DNA of 64,000 nucleotides from positions 310,001 through 374,000 of the forward strand of contig NZ_FOYI01000002.1 of the NCBI RefSeq assembly GCF_900116005.1, written 5' to 3'. Below the pieces are notes generated by a model that did no database searches, was not told the DNA's origin, and saw nothing but the letters and a program-made list of their open reading frames with translations. Shown piece after piece: positions 50,447-60,802 of this stretch. Each line of letters starts with the position of its first letter. The first letter of the stretch is position 1. Source of the stretch: Poseidonocella sedimentorum. Lineage in GTDB: Bacteria; Pseudomonadota; Alphaproteobacteria; Rhodobacterales; Rhodobacteraceae. Position numbers and translations under genes: made by a program.

Positions 50447-51493
50447 ATGAAAACCCGCGTCTGCCGTCTCTACGGCCAAAACGATTTGCGCATCGAAACC
50501 GACGAGACGACCGATCCCGGCGCGGGCGAGGTCCAGCTGGCGATCGCCGCGGGCGGGATTTGCGGCTCGGACATGCATTATCTCTCCGAGGGCGGTATCG
50601 GCACGATCCGCGTGCGCGAGCCGATCATTCTCGGCCATGAGGCCTCTGGCCGGGTGGTCGCGACGGGCGCGGGCGTGGTCGGGCTGAGCGCGGGCGACAA
50701 GGTGGCGATCAACCCCTCGCGTCCCTGTGGGGCGTGTGACTACTGCGCCGAGGGGTTGCCGATGCATTGCCTCAACATGCGCTTCAACGGCTCCGCCATC
50801 CGCCTGCCGCACGAACAGGGGCTGTTCCGCGACCGGATCAACGTGCAGGCGAGCCAATGCATCAAGCTGCCCGCCGCTGCGGACGTGGGCGCGGTGGCCT
50901 GCGCCGAGCCGCTGGCGGTCTGTCTGCACGCCGCGCATATGGCGGGCGAGATCGCGGGCAAACGGGTGCTCGTGACCGGGGCGGGGCCGATTGGCCTGCT
51001 CTGCGCCGCGATCGCCGCCGATGCGGGCGCTTCGGAAGTGGTTGTCACTGACCTGCATGACGCGGTGCTGGATGTGGCGCTGACCATGGGCGCGACGCGC
51101 GTGATCAACGTGGCCCGGGATGGGGCCGAGATGGACCGCTACGCCGACAACAAGGGCTATTTCGACATCGCGTTCGAATGCTCCGCCGCCGCCCCCGCGA
51201 TCAGAAGCGCCATCGCCGCCCTGCGCCCGCGCGGCGTGCTGGTGCAGGTCGGGGTCGTCGGCGACACGCCGATGCCGATCAACGCGATGGTGGCCAAAGA
51301 GCTCCGCGTACAAGGCACACACCGGTTCCACGAAGAATTCGCCGCGGCCGTCGAGGCCATCAGCTCGGGCCGCATCGACGTGCGCCCGATCATCACCGAG
51401 CGATTTGCCCTCGAAGACGCGGCCGAAGCCTTCCGCGTCGCCGGGGACCGCACCCGGTCGGTCAAGGTGCATCTGACCTTCGAAGGCACCTGA
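50447..51493 (+). CDS. idnD: Zinc-type alcohol dehydrogenase, L-idonate 5-dehydrogenase-like
   Basis: A 348-residue MDR dehydrogenase. Catalytic zinc site residues lie in GGICGSDMHY and GHEASGRVV. Structural zinc cysteines are in RPCGACDYCAEGLPMHCLN. The NAD motif is VTGAGPIGLLCAAIAAD. The sequence start CRLYGQNDLRIE and the GCDSD-type site match the L-idonate/L-gulonate dehydrogenase group. It would oxidise L-idonate to 5-ketogluconate or a similar hexonate imported by the TRAP system 9 bp upstream. Confidence 0.85.
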   Translation: MKTRVCRLYGQNDLRIETDETTDPGAGEVQLAIAAGGICGSDMHYLSEGGIGTIRVREPIILGHEASGRVVATGAGVVGLSAGDKVAINPSRPCGACDYCAEGLPMHCLNMRFNGSAIRLPHEQGLFRDRINVQASQCIKLPAAADVGAVACAEPLAVCLHAAHMAGEIAGKRVLVTGAGPIGLLCAAIAADAGASEVVVTDLHDAVLDVALTMGATRVINVARDGAEMDRYADNKGYFDIAFECSAAAPAIRSAIAALRPRGVLVQVGVVGDTPMPINAMVAKELRVQGTHRFHEEFAAAVEAISSGRIDVRPIITERFALEDAAEAFRVAGDRTRSVKVHLTFEGT

Positions 51494-51830
51494 AGCGCGC
51501 GCGCCCCGCGTGTTCGGGGTGCGCCAGCCTATCGCGACAGACTAACCGCTTGCCGCTGGACAGCGATAGAATTCAATTTGACATGTTCTGTCATTGCGTC
51601 GCCGGATTTTCCACCGATGCCGCCACGTTCATTGTGTGCGCTGCATACGGGATTGCCGGTGCAAGTCCCCAATGCGCATGTTTTAGACGGCCCGGCGCCG
51701 CGCCGATCCTTTCCCGGTTGGTGATGGCCTTTCCGGTTTGCCACCGCCCGTCGAGCCCTTCAATCATCCCGCTGCGGACTGGCTCTTTGCTCAATGGCGA
51801 GGCCGGGGAGTATCAGGAGGCGCTGTACAC
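51494..51830. promoter_or_regulatory. Promoter region of racemase-like gene with TGACA palindrome
   Basis: A 337-bp gap with no gene. It contains TGACATGTTCTGTCA (51579-51593), arms TGACA/TGTCA around 5 nt, overlapping a TTGACA-like -35 sequence. This could be an operator for the GntR protein encoded at 52463. A strong AGGAGG lies before the ATG at 51831. Confidence 0.35.
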
Positions 51831-52451
51831 ATGAGAGTTCTGTTGATGAACCCCAACGCCAGCCGCGCCGTGACCGAGATGATGTGCCGCATCGCCGCCC
51901 GATCCCTGCCACACCCGCCAGAGCCCTGGACGGCGCCGCGAGGCCCGGATCTCATCTCCACACCGGACGCGCTTGATGCGGCGGCGGCTGGCATCAGCGC
52001 GGCCGTGCTCGAACCGGGGCTCGACGGCATCATCGTTTCGGCCTTCGGCGATCCGGGCGCGGCGGAGCTTGCGCGGCGGATCGAGATTCCGGTGGTCGGA
52101 ATCGGAGCCGCCGCCGCTCGGGCCTGCGCCGCGCCGTTTGCCGTCGCCACGACCACCCCGGCGCTGGCTGGCCGGATTGACGCGCTCATGGCCGCGCAGG
52201 CGGGCCGAAACCCCTATCTCGGGTGCTTCCTGACGGAAGAGGACCCGGACGCGTTGATGGCCGATGAGCGTGCCCTCGACGGTGCCCTCTCGGACGCGAT
52301 TCGCCGCGCGGCCTCGGCGGGGGCACAGCAGGTCATCATCGGCGGTGGGCCCTTGGGCGCGGCGGCGGACCGCCTCGCGCCGTCAAGCCCCGTCACGTTG
52401 GTCAATCCGATCCGCGCGGCGGCGGAAGAGATCAGGGCGCTCTTGTCCTAG
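51831..52451 (+). CDS. Asp/Glu/hydantoin racemase-like protein lacking catalytic cysteines
   Basis: A 206-residue protein of the Asp/Glu-hydantoin racemase fold: start RVLLMNPNASRAVTEMM, then GLDGIIVSAFGDPGAAELAR, PVVGIGAAAARAC, and QQVIIGGGPLGAAADRL. In active racemases Cys residues occupy the SAFGDP and IIGGGPL positions (ACFxDP, LGCAGM); here both are replaced. So it may be a non-racemase member, such as an amide or keto acid enzyme, or a binding protein. It starts the amide/carbamoyl cluster and is convergent with the GntR gene. Confidence 0.75.
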   Translation: MRVLLMNPNASRAVTEMMCRIAARSLPHPPEPWTAPRGPDLISTPDALDAAAAGISAAVLEPGLDGIIVSAFGDPGAAELARRIEIPVVGIGAAAARACAAPFAVATTTPALAGRIDALMAAQAGRNPYLGCFLTEEDPDALMADERALDGALSDAIRRAASAGAQQVIIGGGPLGAAADRLAPSSPVTLVNPIRAAAEEIRALLS

Positions 52452-52462
52452 CTGCCCGCGCC

Positions 52463-53128
52463 TCAGAGAAGCGCCGCAACGGTATCGCCAGTGTGTAGAA
52501 GATGCGTGCGCCATATCCGGGCCGCGCGCGCCGGATCTTTCTGCCGCAGCGCCTCCATCAACGCATCGTGCTCTTTGATCGCCTCGGTCAGTCGCTCCGG
52601 CCGCATGATCGCGAGGAACCGTCCCCGCCGCGCCCGTGCCATCAGCTTGCGATGCTCACCCGCGAGGATCTCGTTGCCGCAGCGCTGCACGATGGCATCG
52701 TGGATCTCTGTGTTGGTGTCGAAGTAATCCGTGTGATTGCCGATCTTGTAATACGTCATCATCCGGTCGTGCATCTCCTCGAAAACATCGAGAGTTTCGG
52801 CGTCCATCCGCGCCGCGAGCCGCTCGGCGGCGAGGCTCTCCAGCGCGGCGATCACGTCAAACAGCGCAAGCGCGTCCTCCGCCCCGTACTGGAGCACCTG
52901 CGCGCCCTTGTTGCGGGAAATGACGATCAACCCATCGGCGGCAACCAGCTTGAGCGCCTCGCGCACCGGCGTCCGGGAGACATTGAGCTCGGTGGAGATG
53001 GCCCGCTCGACGATCCGCGACCCCGCCGGATAGACGCCCTTGACGATCCGATCGCGCAGGGTCTCGGCAACCCATTGCGCCGTTGCCGTCGGCGTCTCAT
53101 GCGCGGGGCTGTCGAAACTCTCAGTCAT
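52463..53128 (-). CDS. GntR-family (FCD) regulator of the ABC/amidase cluster
   Basis: A 221-residue regulator. Winged helix: TLRDRIVKGVYPAGSRIVER with LNVSRTPVREALKLVAADGL. FCD domain: ALFDVIAALESLAAERLAAR and a His-rich metal site (TEIHDAIVQRCGNE, KEHDALMEAL, RTHLLHTGD). It is divergent from the ABC transporter operon, so it is a likely repressor of that operon. Confidence 0.9.
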   Translation of the reverse strand: MTESFDSPAHETPTATAQWVAETLRDRIVKGVYPAGSRIVERAISTELNVSRTPVREALKLVAADGLIVISRNKGAQVLQYGAEDALALFDVIAALESLAAERLAARMDAETLDVFEEMHDRMMTYYKIGNHTDYFDTNTEIHDAIVQRCGNEILAGEHRKLMARARRGRFLAIMRPERLTEAIKEHDALMEALRQKDPARAARIWRTHLLHTGDTVAALL

Positions 53129-53656
53129 GAGCGAAAACTTTCAGTGGTTCAAATGGCATTCAACCTGCGCAACGCGCCAACAACTCAACAAACCCGCTTA
53201 CGCAGAGTTGGGCCTGCGAGCGTGGCTGTCAACGATCCCAAACGCATAGGGTAGCGGTTTACTTAAGAAAGACGCCAAAACTTGCATCGCTGAAAACAGC
53301 AGCATCGCGCAGGTCGGGCCAAGCGCCTCCGCGGCGAATCGCTAGCCTCGATGGCATCCCAAAGCAATTTTCCATCGTTCCGACATGCGGATCGAGGTGT
53401 TTTATACCACGGCGATCATCCCCGAGCCGGGCCGCGTCGCGACCAAGATTGCTGAAAAATGTTGCACTGCAGCAAATCCGCGCCGCCTTCGTGGGCAACA
53501 GCGGCGATCAGCGGAAGAGCCCCCCGCATTGATACATTTCGAGGCTGGCCAGTCCAAAACCGGGCTTGTCAGCATTGCCCCACGGATGCGCCGAAGCTCG
53601 GCCTTTCGGGCAAGGCCGCGCGAAGCGGTGCGTCACATGACAGAGAGGTATAACCG
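53129..53656. other. Long divergent promoter region
   Basis: 528 bp between the GntR gene and the ABC operon. It holds no convincing gene. A short palindrome TTGCACTGCAGCAA (53462-53475) and the ribosome site GAGAGG before 53657 are visible. The region must contain both promoters. Confidence 0.4.
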
Positions 53657-55252
53657 ATGAAACTGCAACGAGGCGTCAGCGCCTTAGCCACTGCCGTTGC
53701 GCTGTTCTGCGCCACGTTCGCTCACGCCGACGGCACCTTGCGTGTCGGCATGACAGCCGCCGACATCCCGCTCACCACCGGCCAGACCGACCAGGGCGGC
53801 GAGGGGATGCGCTTCATGGGCTACACGGTCTATGATTCCCTGATCGAATGGGACCTGACCAGCGCCGACAAACCGTCCGTTCTGATCCCCGGCCTTGCCA
53901 CCGAATGGACGGTCGGCGAGGACGAGCTCACCTGGACATTCAAGCTGCGCGAGGGCGTCACGTTCCACGACGGCTCGCCGCTCACCGCCGAGGTCGTTGT
54001 CTGGAACCTCGACAAGCTGCTCGACGACAGCTCCGAGCAATATGACAGCCGGCAAGCCGCGCAGGGCAAATCCCGTATTCCCGCCGTCGCCTCCTATGAG
54101 GTGGTGGACGATCTGACCCTCACCATCACCACCAAGACCCCCGACGCGACGCTGCCCTACCAGCTCGCGTGGATCCTGATGTCCTCCAAGGCCAACTGGG
54201 AAGCGCTGGACAAGGATTGGGAAAAGGTCGCCGCCGCGCCCTCGGGCACGGGCCCGTGGAAGCTGACCGAATTCGTGCCGCGCGAACGTGCCGTGCTGGT
54301 GCCGAACGCGGAGTACTGGGACGAAACGCGCATCCCGCAGCTTGACGAGATGATCCTCATTCCGTTGCCCGAGCCCAACGCGCGCGCCGCGGCGCTGATG
54401 TCGGGGCAGGTCGACTGGATCGAAGCCCCCGCGCCGGACACCATCCCGGCCATGACCGGCAACGGCTTCGTCATCTCCTCCAACGCCTACCCGCACAACT
54501 GGACCTGGCACCTGTCGCGTCTCGAGGGCTCGCCCTGGAACGACATTCGCGTGCGCAAGGCCGCGAACATGGCGATCGACCGCGAAAGCATGATGCCGCT
54601 TCTCGGCGGGCTGATGGTCCCGGCCAAGGGCTTCCTGCCGCCGTCGTCGCAGTGGTTCGGCAACCCCTCCTTCGATCCGTCCTATGACCTCGACGCCGCC
54701 AAGGCGCTGATGGAAGAGGCCGGCTACGGGCCCGACAACCACCTCGAAGTCAAGGCGCTGATTTCGCCGTCGGGCTCGGGCCAGATGCTCCCGCTGCCGA
54801 TGAACGAGTTCGTCCAGCAGAGCCTCGCGGAGGTCTGGATCGATGTGGAATTCGTCGTCGTCGAGTGGAACCAGATGATCAACCTGTGGCGTGCGGGTGC
54901 GGCGGATGAAGCCGTGGAAGGCGCGCAGTCGATCAACTTCACCTACTTCATCCAGGATCCGTTCACCGGGCTTATCCGGCACCTCGACGAAGGCCTCATC
55001 GCGCCGAACGGCACCAACTGGGGCCACTATTCGGACCCGGAAATGCAGGAGCTGTTCACCCAGATCAAGACCACCTTCGATCCGGTCGAGCAGGACGCGG
55101 TGCTCAAGAAGACGCATGAGAAATACGTCGATGAAGCGCTCTTCCTCTTCGTGACGCATGACGTCGCGCCGCGCGCCATGTCGCCCAAGGTGAAGGGCTT
55201 CGTGCAGGCCCAGAACTGGTACCAGAACTTCTCCTCCATCACGATGGAATGA
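53657..55252 (+). CDS. ABC transporter substrate-binding protein, family 5
   Basis: A 531-residue periplasmic dipeptide/nickel-type binding protein with signal peptide (ATAVALFCATFAHA). Conserved family 5 stretches include TWTFKLREGVTFHDGSPLTA, the PSGTGPWKLTEFVPRERAVL region, and NDIRVRKAANMAIDRESMMP. Ligand inferred as an amide, peptide or carbamoyl compound because of the linked amidase genes. A terminator-like hairpin follows. Confidence 0.93.
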   Translation: MKLQRGVSALATAVALFCATFAHADGTLRVGMTAADIPLTTGQTDQGGEGMRFMGYTVYDSLIEWDLTSADKPSVLIPGLATEWTVGEDELTWTFKLREGVTFHDGSPLTAEVVVWNLDKLLDDSSEQYDSRQAAQGKSRIPAVASYEVVDDLTLTITTKTPDATLPYQLAWILMSSKANWEALDKDWEKVAAAPSGTGPWKLTEFVPRERAVLVPNAEYWDETRIPQLDEMILIPLPEPNARAAALMSGQVDWIEAPAPDTIPAMTGNGFVISSNAYPHNWTWHLSRLEGSPWNDIRVRKAANMAIDRESMMPLLGGLMVPAKGFLPPSSQWFGNPSFDPSYDLDAAKALMEEAGYGPDNHLEVKALISPSGSGQMLPLPMNEFVQQSLAEVWIDVEFVVVEWNQMINLWRAGAADEAVEGAQSINFTYFIQDPFTGLIRHLDEGLIAPNGTNWGHYSDPEMQELFTQIKTTFDPVEQDAVLKKTHEKYVDEALFLFVTHDVAPRAMSPKVKGFVQAQNWYQNFSSITME

Positions 55253-55258
55253 CCTGTC

Positions 55259-55289
55259 GCCCCCGCCCGCCATTGTGGTGGGCGGGGGC
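55259..55289 (+). terminator. Intercistronic hairpin after binding-protein gene
   Basis: A 13-bp stem (one G-U), GCCCCCGCCCGCC (55259-55271) and GGTGGGCGGGGGC (55277-55289), 5-nt loop, then TTTCT. It would limit transcription into the permease genes, as is usual after binding-protein genes. Confidence 0.8.
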
Positions 55290-55315
55290 TTTCTCATATT
55301 TCGGAAGGCCGCCCG

Positions 55316-56269
55316 TTGCTTACCTACCTGATCCGTCGTTTGATCCTTGTCCTGCCGGTTGCTTTCGGCGTCTCGGTGATCTGTTTTCTGCTGGTGCAGA
55401 TTGCGCCGGGCGATCCGCTGACCGCGATCATGCCCGTCGATGCCACCGCCGAGGAACAGGACGCGATGCGCGCCGCCTACGGTCTCGACAAGCCGCTTCC
55501 GGTCCAATACGCGATCTGGATCGGCAACCTCGTCCAGGGCGATATGGGCAAATCCATCGCCAGCGGCCGGCCGGTCGCGGGAGAGGTCTTCGGCGCGGTG
55601 CAGAACTCGCTCGTCCTCGCCCTCTCAGCCGCCGTCATCGCCTTTCCGATCGGGATTTTCCTCGGCTTTCTGGCTGGTTACTTCCGCGATACCTGGATTG
55701 ACCGGGTCGTGACGGCGATCTCCATCGCGGGCGTCTCGGTGCCGAATTACTGGCTCGGGATTGTGCTCGTCATCATCTTTTCGGTCAATCTCGGCTGGCT
55801 GCCCTCCATGGGCGCGGGGCCGGGCGGGTCTTCGGAATGGGAGTGGAACTGGCTGCATATACGCCACCTGATCCTGCCCGCCGTGACGCTCGCCGTCGTG
55901 CCCATCGGCATCGTCGCCCGGACCGTGCGGGCGTTGGCGGGGGATATCCTGACCATGGATTTCGTGCAGGCGCTCTACGCCAAGGGCATGAGCCGCGCCG
56001 ACGTGCTGCGTCATGTGGCGCGCAACGCCGCCGCCACGGCGCTCTCGGTCATGGGGCTGCAACTGGGCTACCTTCTCGGCGGGTCGATCCTGATCGAGAC
56101 GGTGTTCAACTGGCCCGGCTCGGGCTTCCTGCTCTCCAACGCCATTTTCCAGCGTGACCTGCCGCTGCTCCAGGGCACGATCCTTGTGCTCGCGCTCTTC
56201 TTCGTCGCGATGAACCTGATCGTCGATGTGGCCCAGGCCGCAATCGACCCCCGCATCCAGAGGACCTGA
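55316..56269 (+). CDS. ABC transporter permease (DppB-like)
   Basis: A 317-residue permease with six helices. N-terminal motif YLIRRLILVLPVAFGVSVIC and the IAPGDPLTAIM loop are typical of DppB/OppB. The EAA-type loop VQALYAKGMSRADVLRHVAR near residue 225 contacts the ATPases. The start is TTG at 55316. Confidence 0.92.
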   Translation: MLTYLIRRLILVLPVAFGVSVICFLLVQIAPGDPLTAIMPVDATAEEQDAMRAAYGLDKPLPVQYAIWIGNLVQGDMGKSIASGRPVAGEVFGAVQNSLVLALSAAVIAFPIGIFLGFLAGYFRDTWIDRVVTAISIAGVSVPNYWLGIVLVIIFSVNLGWLPSMGAGPGGSSEWEWNWLHIRHLILPAVTLAVVPIGIVARTVRALAGDILTMDFVQALYAKGMSRADVLRHVARNAAATALSVMGLQLGYLLGGSILIETVFNWPGSGFLLSNAIFQRDLPLLQGTILVLALFFVAMNLIVDVAQAAIDPRIQRT

Positions 56270-56272
56270 TCC

Positions 56273-57146
56273 ATGGCCCTTGCCGAAACCCTCCCCACCG
56301 AGCCCGCTCCGGCCGCCAAGCCTCAAGGCTACTGGTCCGGCGTCGGGGCGCGGCTGATCCGCGATCCGCTGACGCTGTTCTGTTCCGCAGTGATCCTCGG
56401 GCTGATCCTCGCCGCGATCTTCGCGCCCTGGATCGGCCTCGCCGACCCCTACAAGGGCTCGATGATCGCCCGCCTCAAGCCGCTCGGCACAGAGGGCCAC
56501 ATCCTCGGCACCGATGAGCAGGGGCGCGACATGCTCGCCCGGCTGATCTACGGTGGGCGGCTCACGCTCTTCATCGGGCTCATGCCGGTGGTCTTTGCCT
56601 TCTTCATCGGCTCGGCGCTCGGGATCGTCGCGGGCTATGTCGGCGGGCTGACCAACACCATCATCATGCGCACGGTCGATGTCTTCTTCGCCTTCCCATC
56701 GGTGCTGCTGGCGATCGCGATCTCCGGCGCGCTCGGGGCCGGCATCGTCAACAGCCTCGTCTCGCTCACCATCGTCTTCGTCCCGCCCATCACCCGCGTG
56801 GCCGAAGCCGTGACCTCGGGCGTCCGCGCGCTCGACTACATCGACGCCGCCCGCGCCACCGGGGCCGATGCATTTACCGTGATCCGCGTGCATGTCATCG
56901 GCAATGTCCTGTCGCCGATCTTCGTCTATGCGACCTCGCTCACCTCGGTCTGCATGATCCTCGCCGCGGGCCTGTCGTTCCTCGGCATCGGTGTGCGCCC
57001 GCCCGAGCCGGAATGGGGCCTGATGCTCAACACGCTCCGCTCCGCGATCTACGTGAATCCATGGCTGTCGGCGCTGCCCGGGGTGATGATCTTCATCACG
57101 TCGCTGTGCCTGAACCTGCTGTCCGACGGCCTGAGGAGTGCCATGA

Positions 57147-57160
<14 letters not shown>
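56273..57160 (+). CDS. ABC transporter permease (DppC-like)
   Basis: A 295-residue permease. The segment HILGTDEQGRDMLARLIYGG, just after the first helix region, is the DppC/OppC signature. The EAA loop is YIDAARATGADAFTVIRVHV. It overlaps the next gene by 14 bp. Confidence 0.93.
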
Positions 57161-58189
<1,029 letters not shown>

Positions 58190-58193
<4 letters not shown>

Positions 58194-59167
58194 CCAACCT
58201 GCTGGACATCAACAACCTCACCATCCGCTTCAACGGCAAGCGCACGGTGCACGCGATCAACGACGTCTCTCTCTCGATGAAACAGGGCGAGACCCTCGCG
58301 CTGCTTGGGGAATCGGGATCGGGAAAATCGGTCACACTCAAGGCGCTCCTCGGGCTGCTGCCCCCCAAACGCACGCAGATCGAAGGCTCGATCCACGTCA
58401 ACGGCACCGATGTGCTTTCCCTCTCCGGCAAGGCCCTGCGCCGCTACCGGGGCGGCGAGGTCTCGATGGTGTTTCAGGAGCCGGCGCTGGCGCTGGACCC
58501 GGTCTACACCGTCGGTCATCAGATCGCCGAGGCTGTCATGCGTCACAAGGGCATCTCGCGCGATGACGCGATGTCCACCGCGCTCGACATGCTCGACCGC
58601 GTGCGCATTCCCTCCGCCAATCGCCGGCTGCACAACTACCCGCACGAGCTCTCGGGCGGGATGCGACAGCGGGTGATGATCGCGCTCGCGCTTGCGTGCC
58701 GGCCCAAACTCCTGCTCGCGGATGAGCCGACCACCGCGCTCGATGCCACGGTGCAGATCCAGATCCTCCTGCTGCTGCGCGAGTTGCAGAAGGAGTTCGG
58801 CATGGGCGTGATCTTCGTCACCCATGATATCGGCGTCGCGGTCGAGATTTCCGAACGGGTCGCGGTGATGTACGCGGGCCAGATCGTCGAGGAAGGCACC
58901 ACGCGCGAGATCATCCGCGAGGGCCGCCACCCCTACACCCAGGGCCTGTTGGCGGCGAACCTGCACGACGTCGCGCGGGGCGAGCGGCTCAACGCCATCC
59001 CCGGCGCGCCGCCCGCGCTGGAAACCCGGCCCGAGGCCTGTTCCTTTGCCCCGCGCTGCCCACATGTGCTGCCCGCCTGCCGGGAATGCCGGCCGCCGAT
59101 GGTAGATCTCTCCGAGCGCCGCCGCGTCGCCTGTCTGCGCGCGCAAGAGACCATTGCGGCCGAATGA
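58190..59167 (+). CDS. ABC transporter ATP-binding protein (DppD-like)
   Basis: A 325-residue ATPase with Walker A GESGSGKSVT, signature LSGGMRQRVMIALAL, Walker B LLLADEPTTALD, and the C-terminal Cys-rich segment ACSFAPRCPHVLPACRE. It pairs with the preceding ATPase as in other peptide-class importers. Followed after 1 bp by the amidase gene. Confidence 0.95.
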
Positions 59168-59168
59168 T

Positions 59169-60347
59169 ATGACCAGCCCGCACGATCCCTATCACTGCCT
59201 CATGCCCTATCCTCCCGCCGCGGTTCCAAACGGGGACGGGCCGCTGACCGGCCTGTCGCTCGCGGTCAAGGATATCTACGATGTCGCGGGATACCGGACC
59301 GGCAACGGCAACCCGCTCGCGCTGGCCATGTCCGAGGTCAAGACCCGCACCTGCCCCGCCGTCCAGACGCTCCTCGACGCCGGCGCGCGCTTCGCCGCCA
59401 AGACCCACACCGACGAGCTCGCCTGGTCGATGTACGGCATGAACGCGCATATGGGCTACGTCCAGAACCCCGCCGCGCCGGGGCATATCTCGGGCGGCTC
59501 GTCCTCGGGCTCGGCGGCCGCGGTTGCGGGCGGATTGGCGGACATCGCGATCGGCTCGGACACCGGCGGCTCGGTGCGCGCCCCGGCGAGCTTCTGCGGC
59601 GTCTGGGGCCTGCGGCCGAGCCACGGGCTGATCCCGCTGGATGGGGTCATGGCGCTCGCGCCGAGCTACGATACCGCCGGGCTCTTCGCCCGCGATGGCG
59701 AGACGCTGCTGCGCGCCCATTCCGTGCTCCAGACCGACGCGGCCCCCTTGCCCGCAACCCCGCGCCTGTTCTGGCCGGTAGAGATGATGTCCCAGCTCGG
59801 GCCCGAACAGCGCGCGCTTTGCGAAGGCGGGTTTTCGGGGCTGGAGGCGGCGGAGCTGACCGGGCTCTATCCCGACGGCGTGGAGGCGGTCTACCAGACC
59901 TTCCTGACCACCGTGGGTGCGGATGCCAAGGACGCCATCCTGCCCTTCATCCGCTCGTCCGGGATGCCCCTTGTGCGCGGTATTCGCGAACGCGCGGCGG
60001 CCGCCGAGGCGCTGACGGAGGCGGAGGTGTCAGCGGCGCGCGCCGCACGGGCGGAGTACACCGCCCATCTTGAGCGGCTGCTCGGGCCGGATGGGGTTAT
60101 CCTCGCGCCCGCCTGCCACGACGCGCCGTTTCGCCATGACGACCCGGTCGAGGTGTTCGACACCTATCGCCACCACTCGCAAAAGCTGCTCTGCGTCGCC
60201 GGGCTTACGGGGCTTCCGCAAGTCGTCTTCCCCGGCGGCCGCGTCAATGGCGCGCCTTTCGGCCTGTCGCTCATCGGGCCGCGCGGATCCGATCTGTCGC
60301 TGATCCGACTGGCCATCACCCTCACACACGTGGAAAACCCCGCATGA
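59169..60347 (+). CDS. Amidase-signature family amidase
   Basis: A 392-residue amidase with the Ser-cisSer-Lys triad: K34 in LAVKDIYDVAG, the GGSSSGSAAAVAGG motif (S111/S112), and S135 in GSDTGGSVRAPASFCG. The C-terminal part is shorter than in many family members, suggesting small amide substrates. It follows the ABC transporter and overlaps RidA by 4 bases, so it likely hydrolyses the imported amide. ATG at 59169. Confidence 0.92.
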   Translation: MTSPHDPYHCLMPYPPAAVPNGDGPLTGLSLAVKDIYDVAGYRTGNGNPLALAMSEVKTRTCPAVQTLLDAGARFAAKTHTDELAWSMYGMNAHMGYVQNPAAPGHISGGSSSGSAAAVAGGLADIAIGSDTGGSVRAPASFCGVWGLRPSHGLIPLDGVMALAPSYDTAGLFARDGETLLRAHSVLQTDAAPLPATPRLFWPVEMMSQLGPEQRALCEGGFSGLEAAELTGLYPDGVEAVYQTFLTTVGADAKDAILPFIRSSGMPLVRGIRERAAAAEALTEAEVSAARAARAEYTAHLERLLGPDGVILAPACHDAPFRHDDPVEVFDTYRHHSQKLLCVAGLTGLPQVVFPGGRVNGAPFGLSLIGPRGSDLSLIRLAITLTHVENPA

Positions 60348-60802
60348 GCATCGAAGACAAACTGGCAGAGATTGGCCTCGCCCTGCCGCCCTCCGCCCCC
60401 TCCCGCGCGCTTTTTCTGCCGGGCAAGATCACCGGCAACCTGCTCTTTCTCTCGGGTCAGATCTGCGAATGGGAGGGCGTGCCAAAATACTTCGGCCCGG
60501 TTGGCGACGGCTTCGACATGGAGGAAGGACAGGCCGCCGCGCGCATGTGCGCGCTCAACCTGCTCTACTGCATCAAGGCCGTGGCCGGCTCGCTCGACGC
60601 GGTCGCAGAGGTCGTCCGTCTCGGTGGTTTTGTCGCGGCGCCGCCCGACTTCGGCCAAGGGCCGTTTGTCGTGAATGGCGCATCGCAGCTCTTCATCGAT
60701 CTCTACGGCGAGAGGGGCCGCCATGCCCGGACGGCGGTCAATGTCGCGTCGCTGCCCGCCAATGCGCTGGTCGAGGTGGATGCGGTGATCGAGCTTCGCT
60801 GA
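60344..60802 (+). CDS. RidA-family protein
   Basis: A 152-residue YjgF/YER057c/UK114-family protein: GKITGNLLFLSGQICEW at the start, EEGQAAARMCALNLL, and a conserved Arg region in ARTAVNVASLPANALVEVDA. RidA proteins hydrolyse reactive imines or take part in catabolism of amino acids and pyrimidines. Its stop abuts the stop of the convergent nitrilase-type gene (TGA against TCA), leaving no spacer. Confidence 0.88.
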   Translation: MSIEDKLAEIGLALPPSAPSRALFLPGKITGNLLFLSGQICEWEGVPKYFGPVGDGFDMEEGQAAARMCALNLLYCIKAVAGSLDAVAEVVRLGGFVAAPPDFGQGPFVVNGASQLFIDLYGERGRHARTAVNVASLPANALVEVDAVIELR

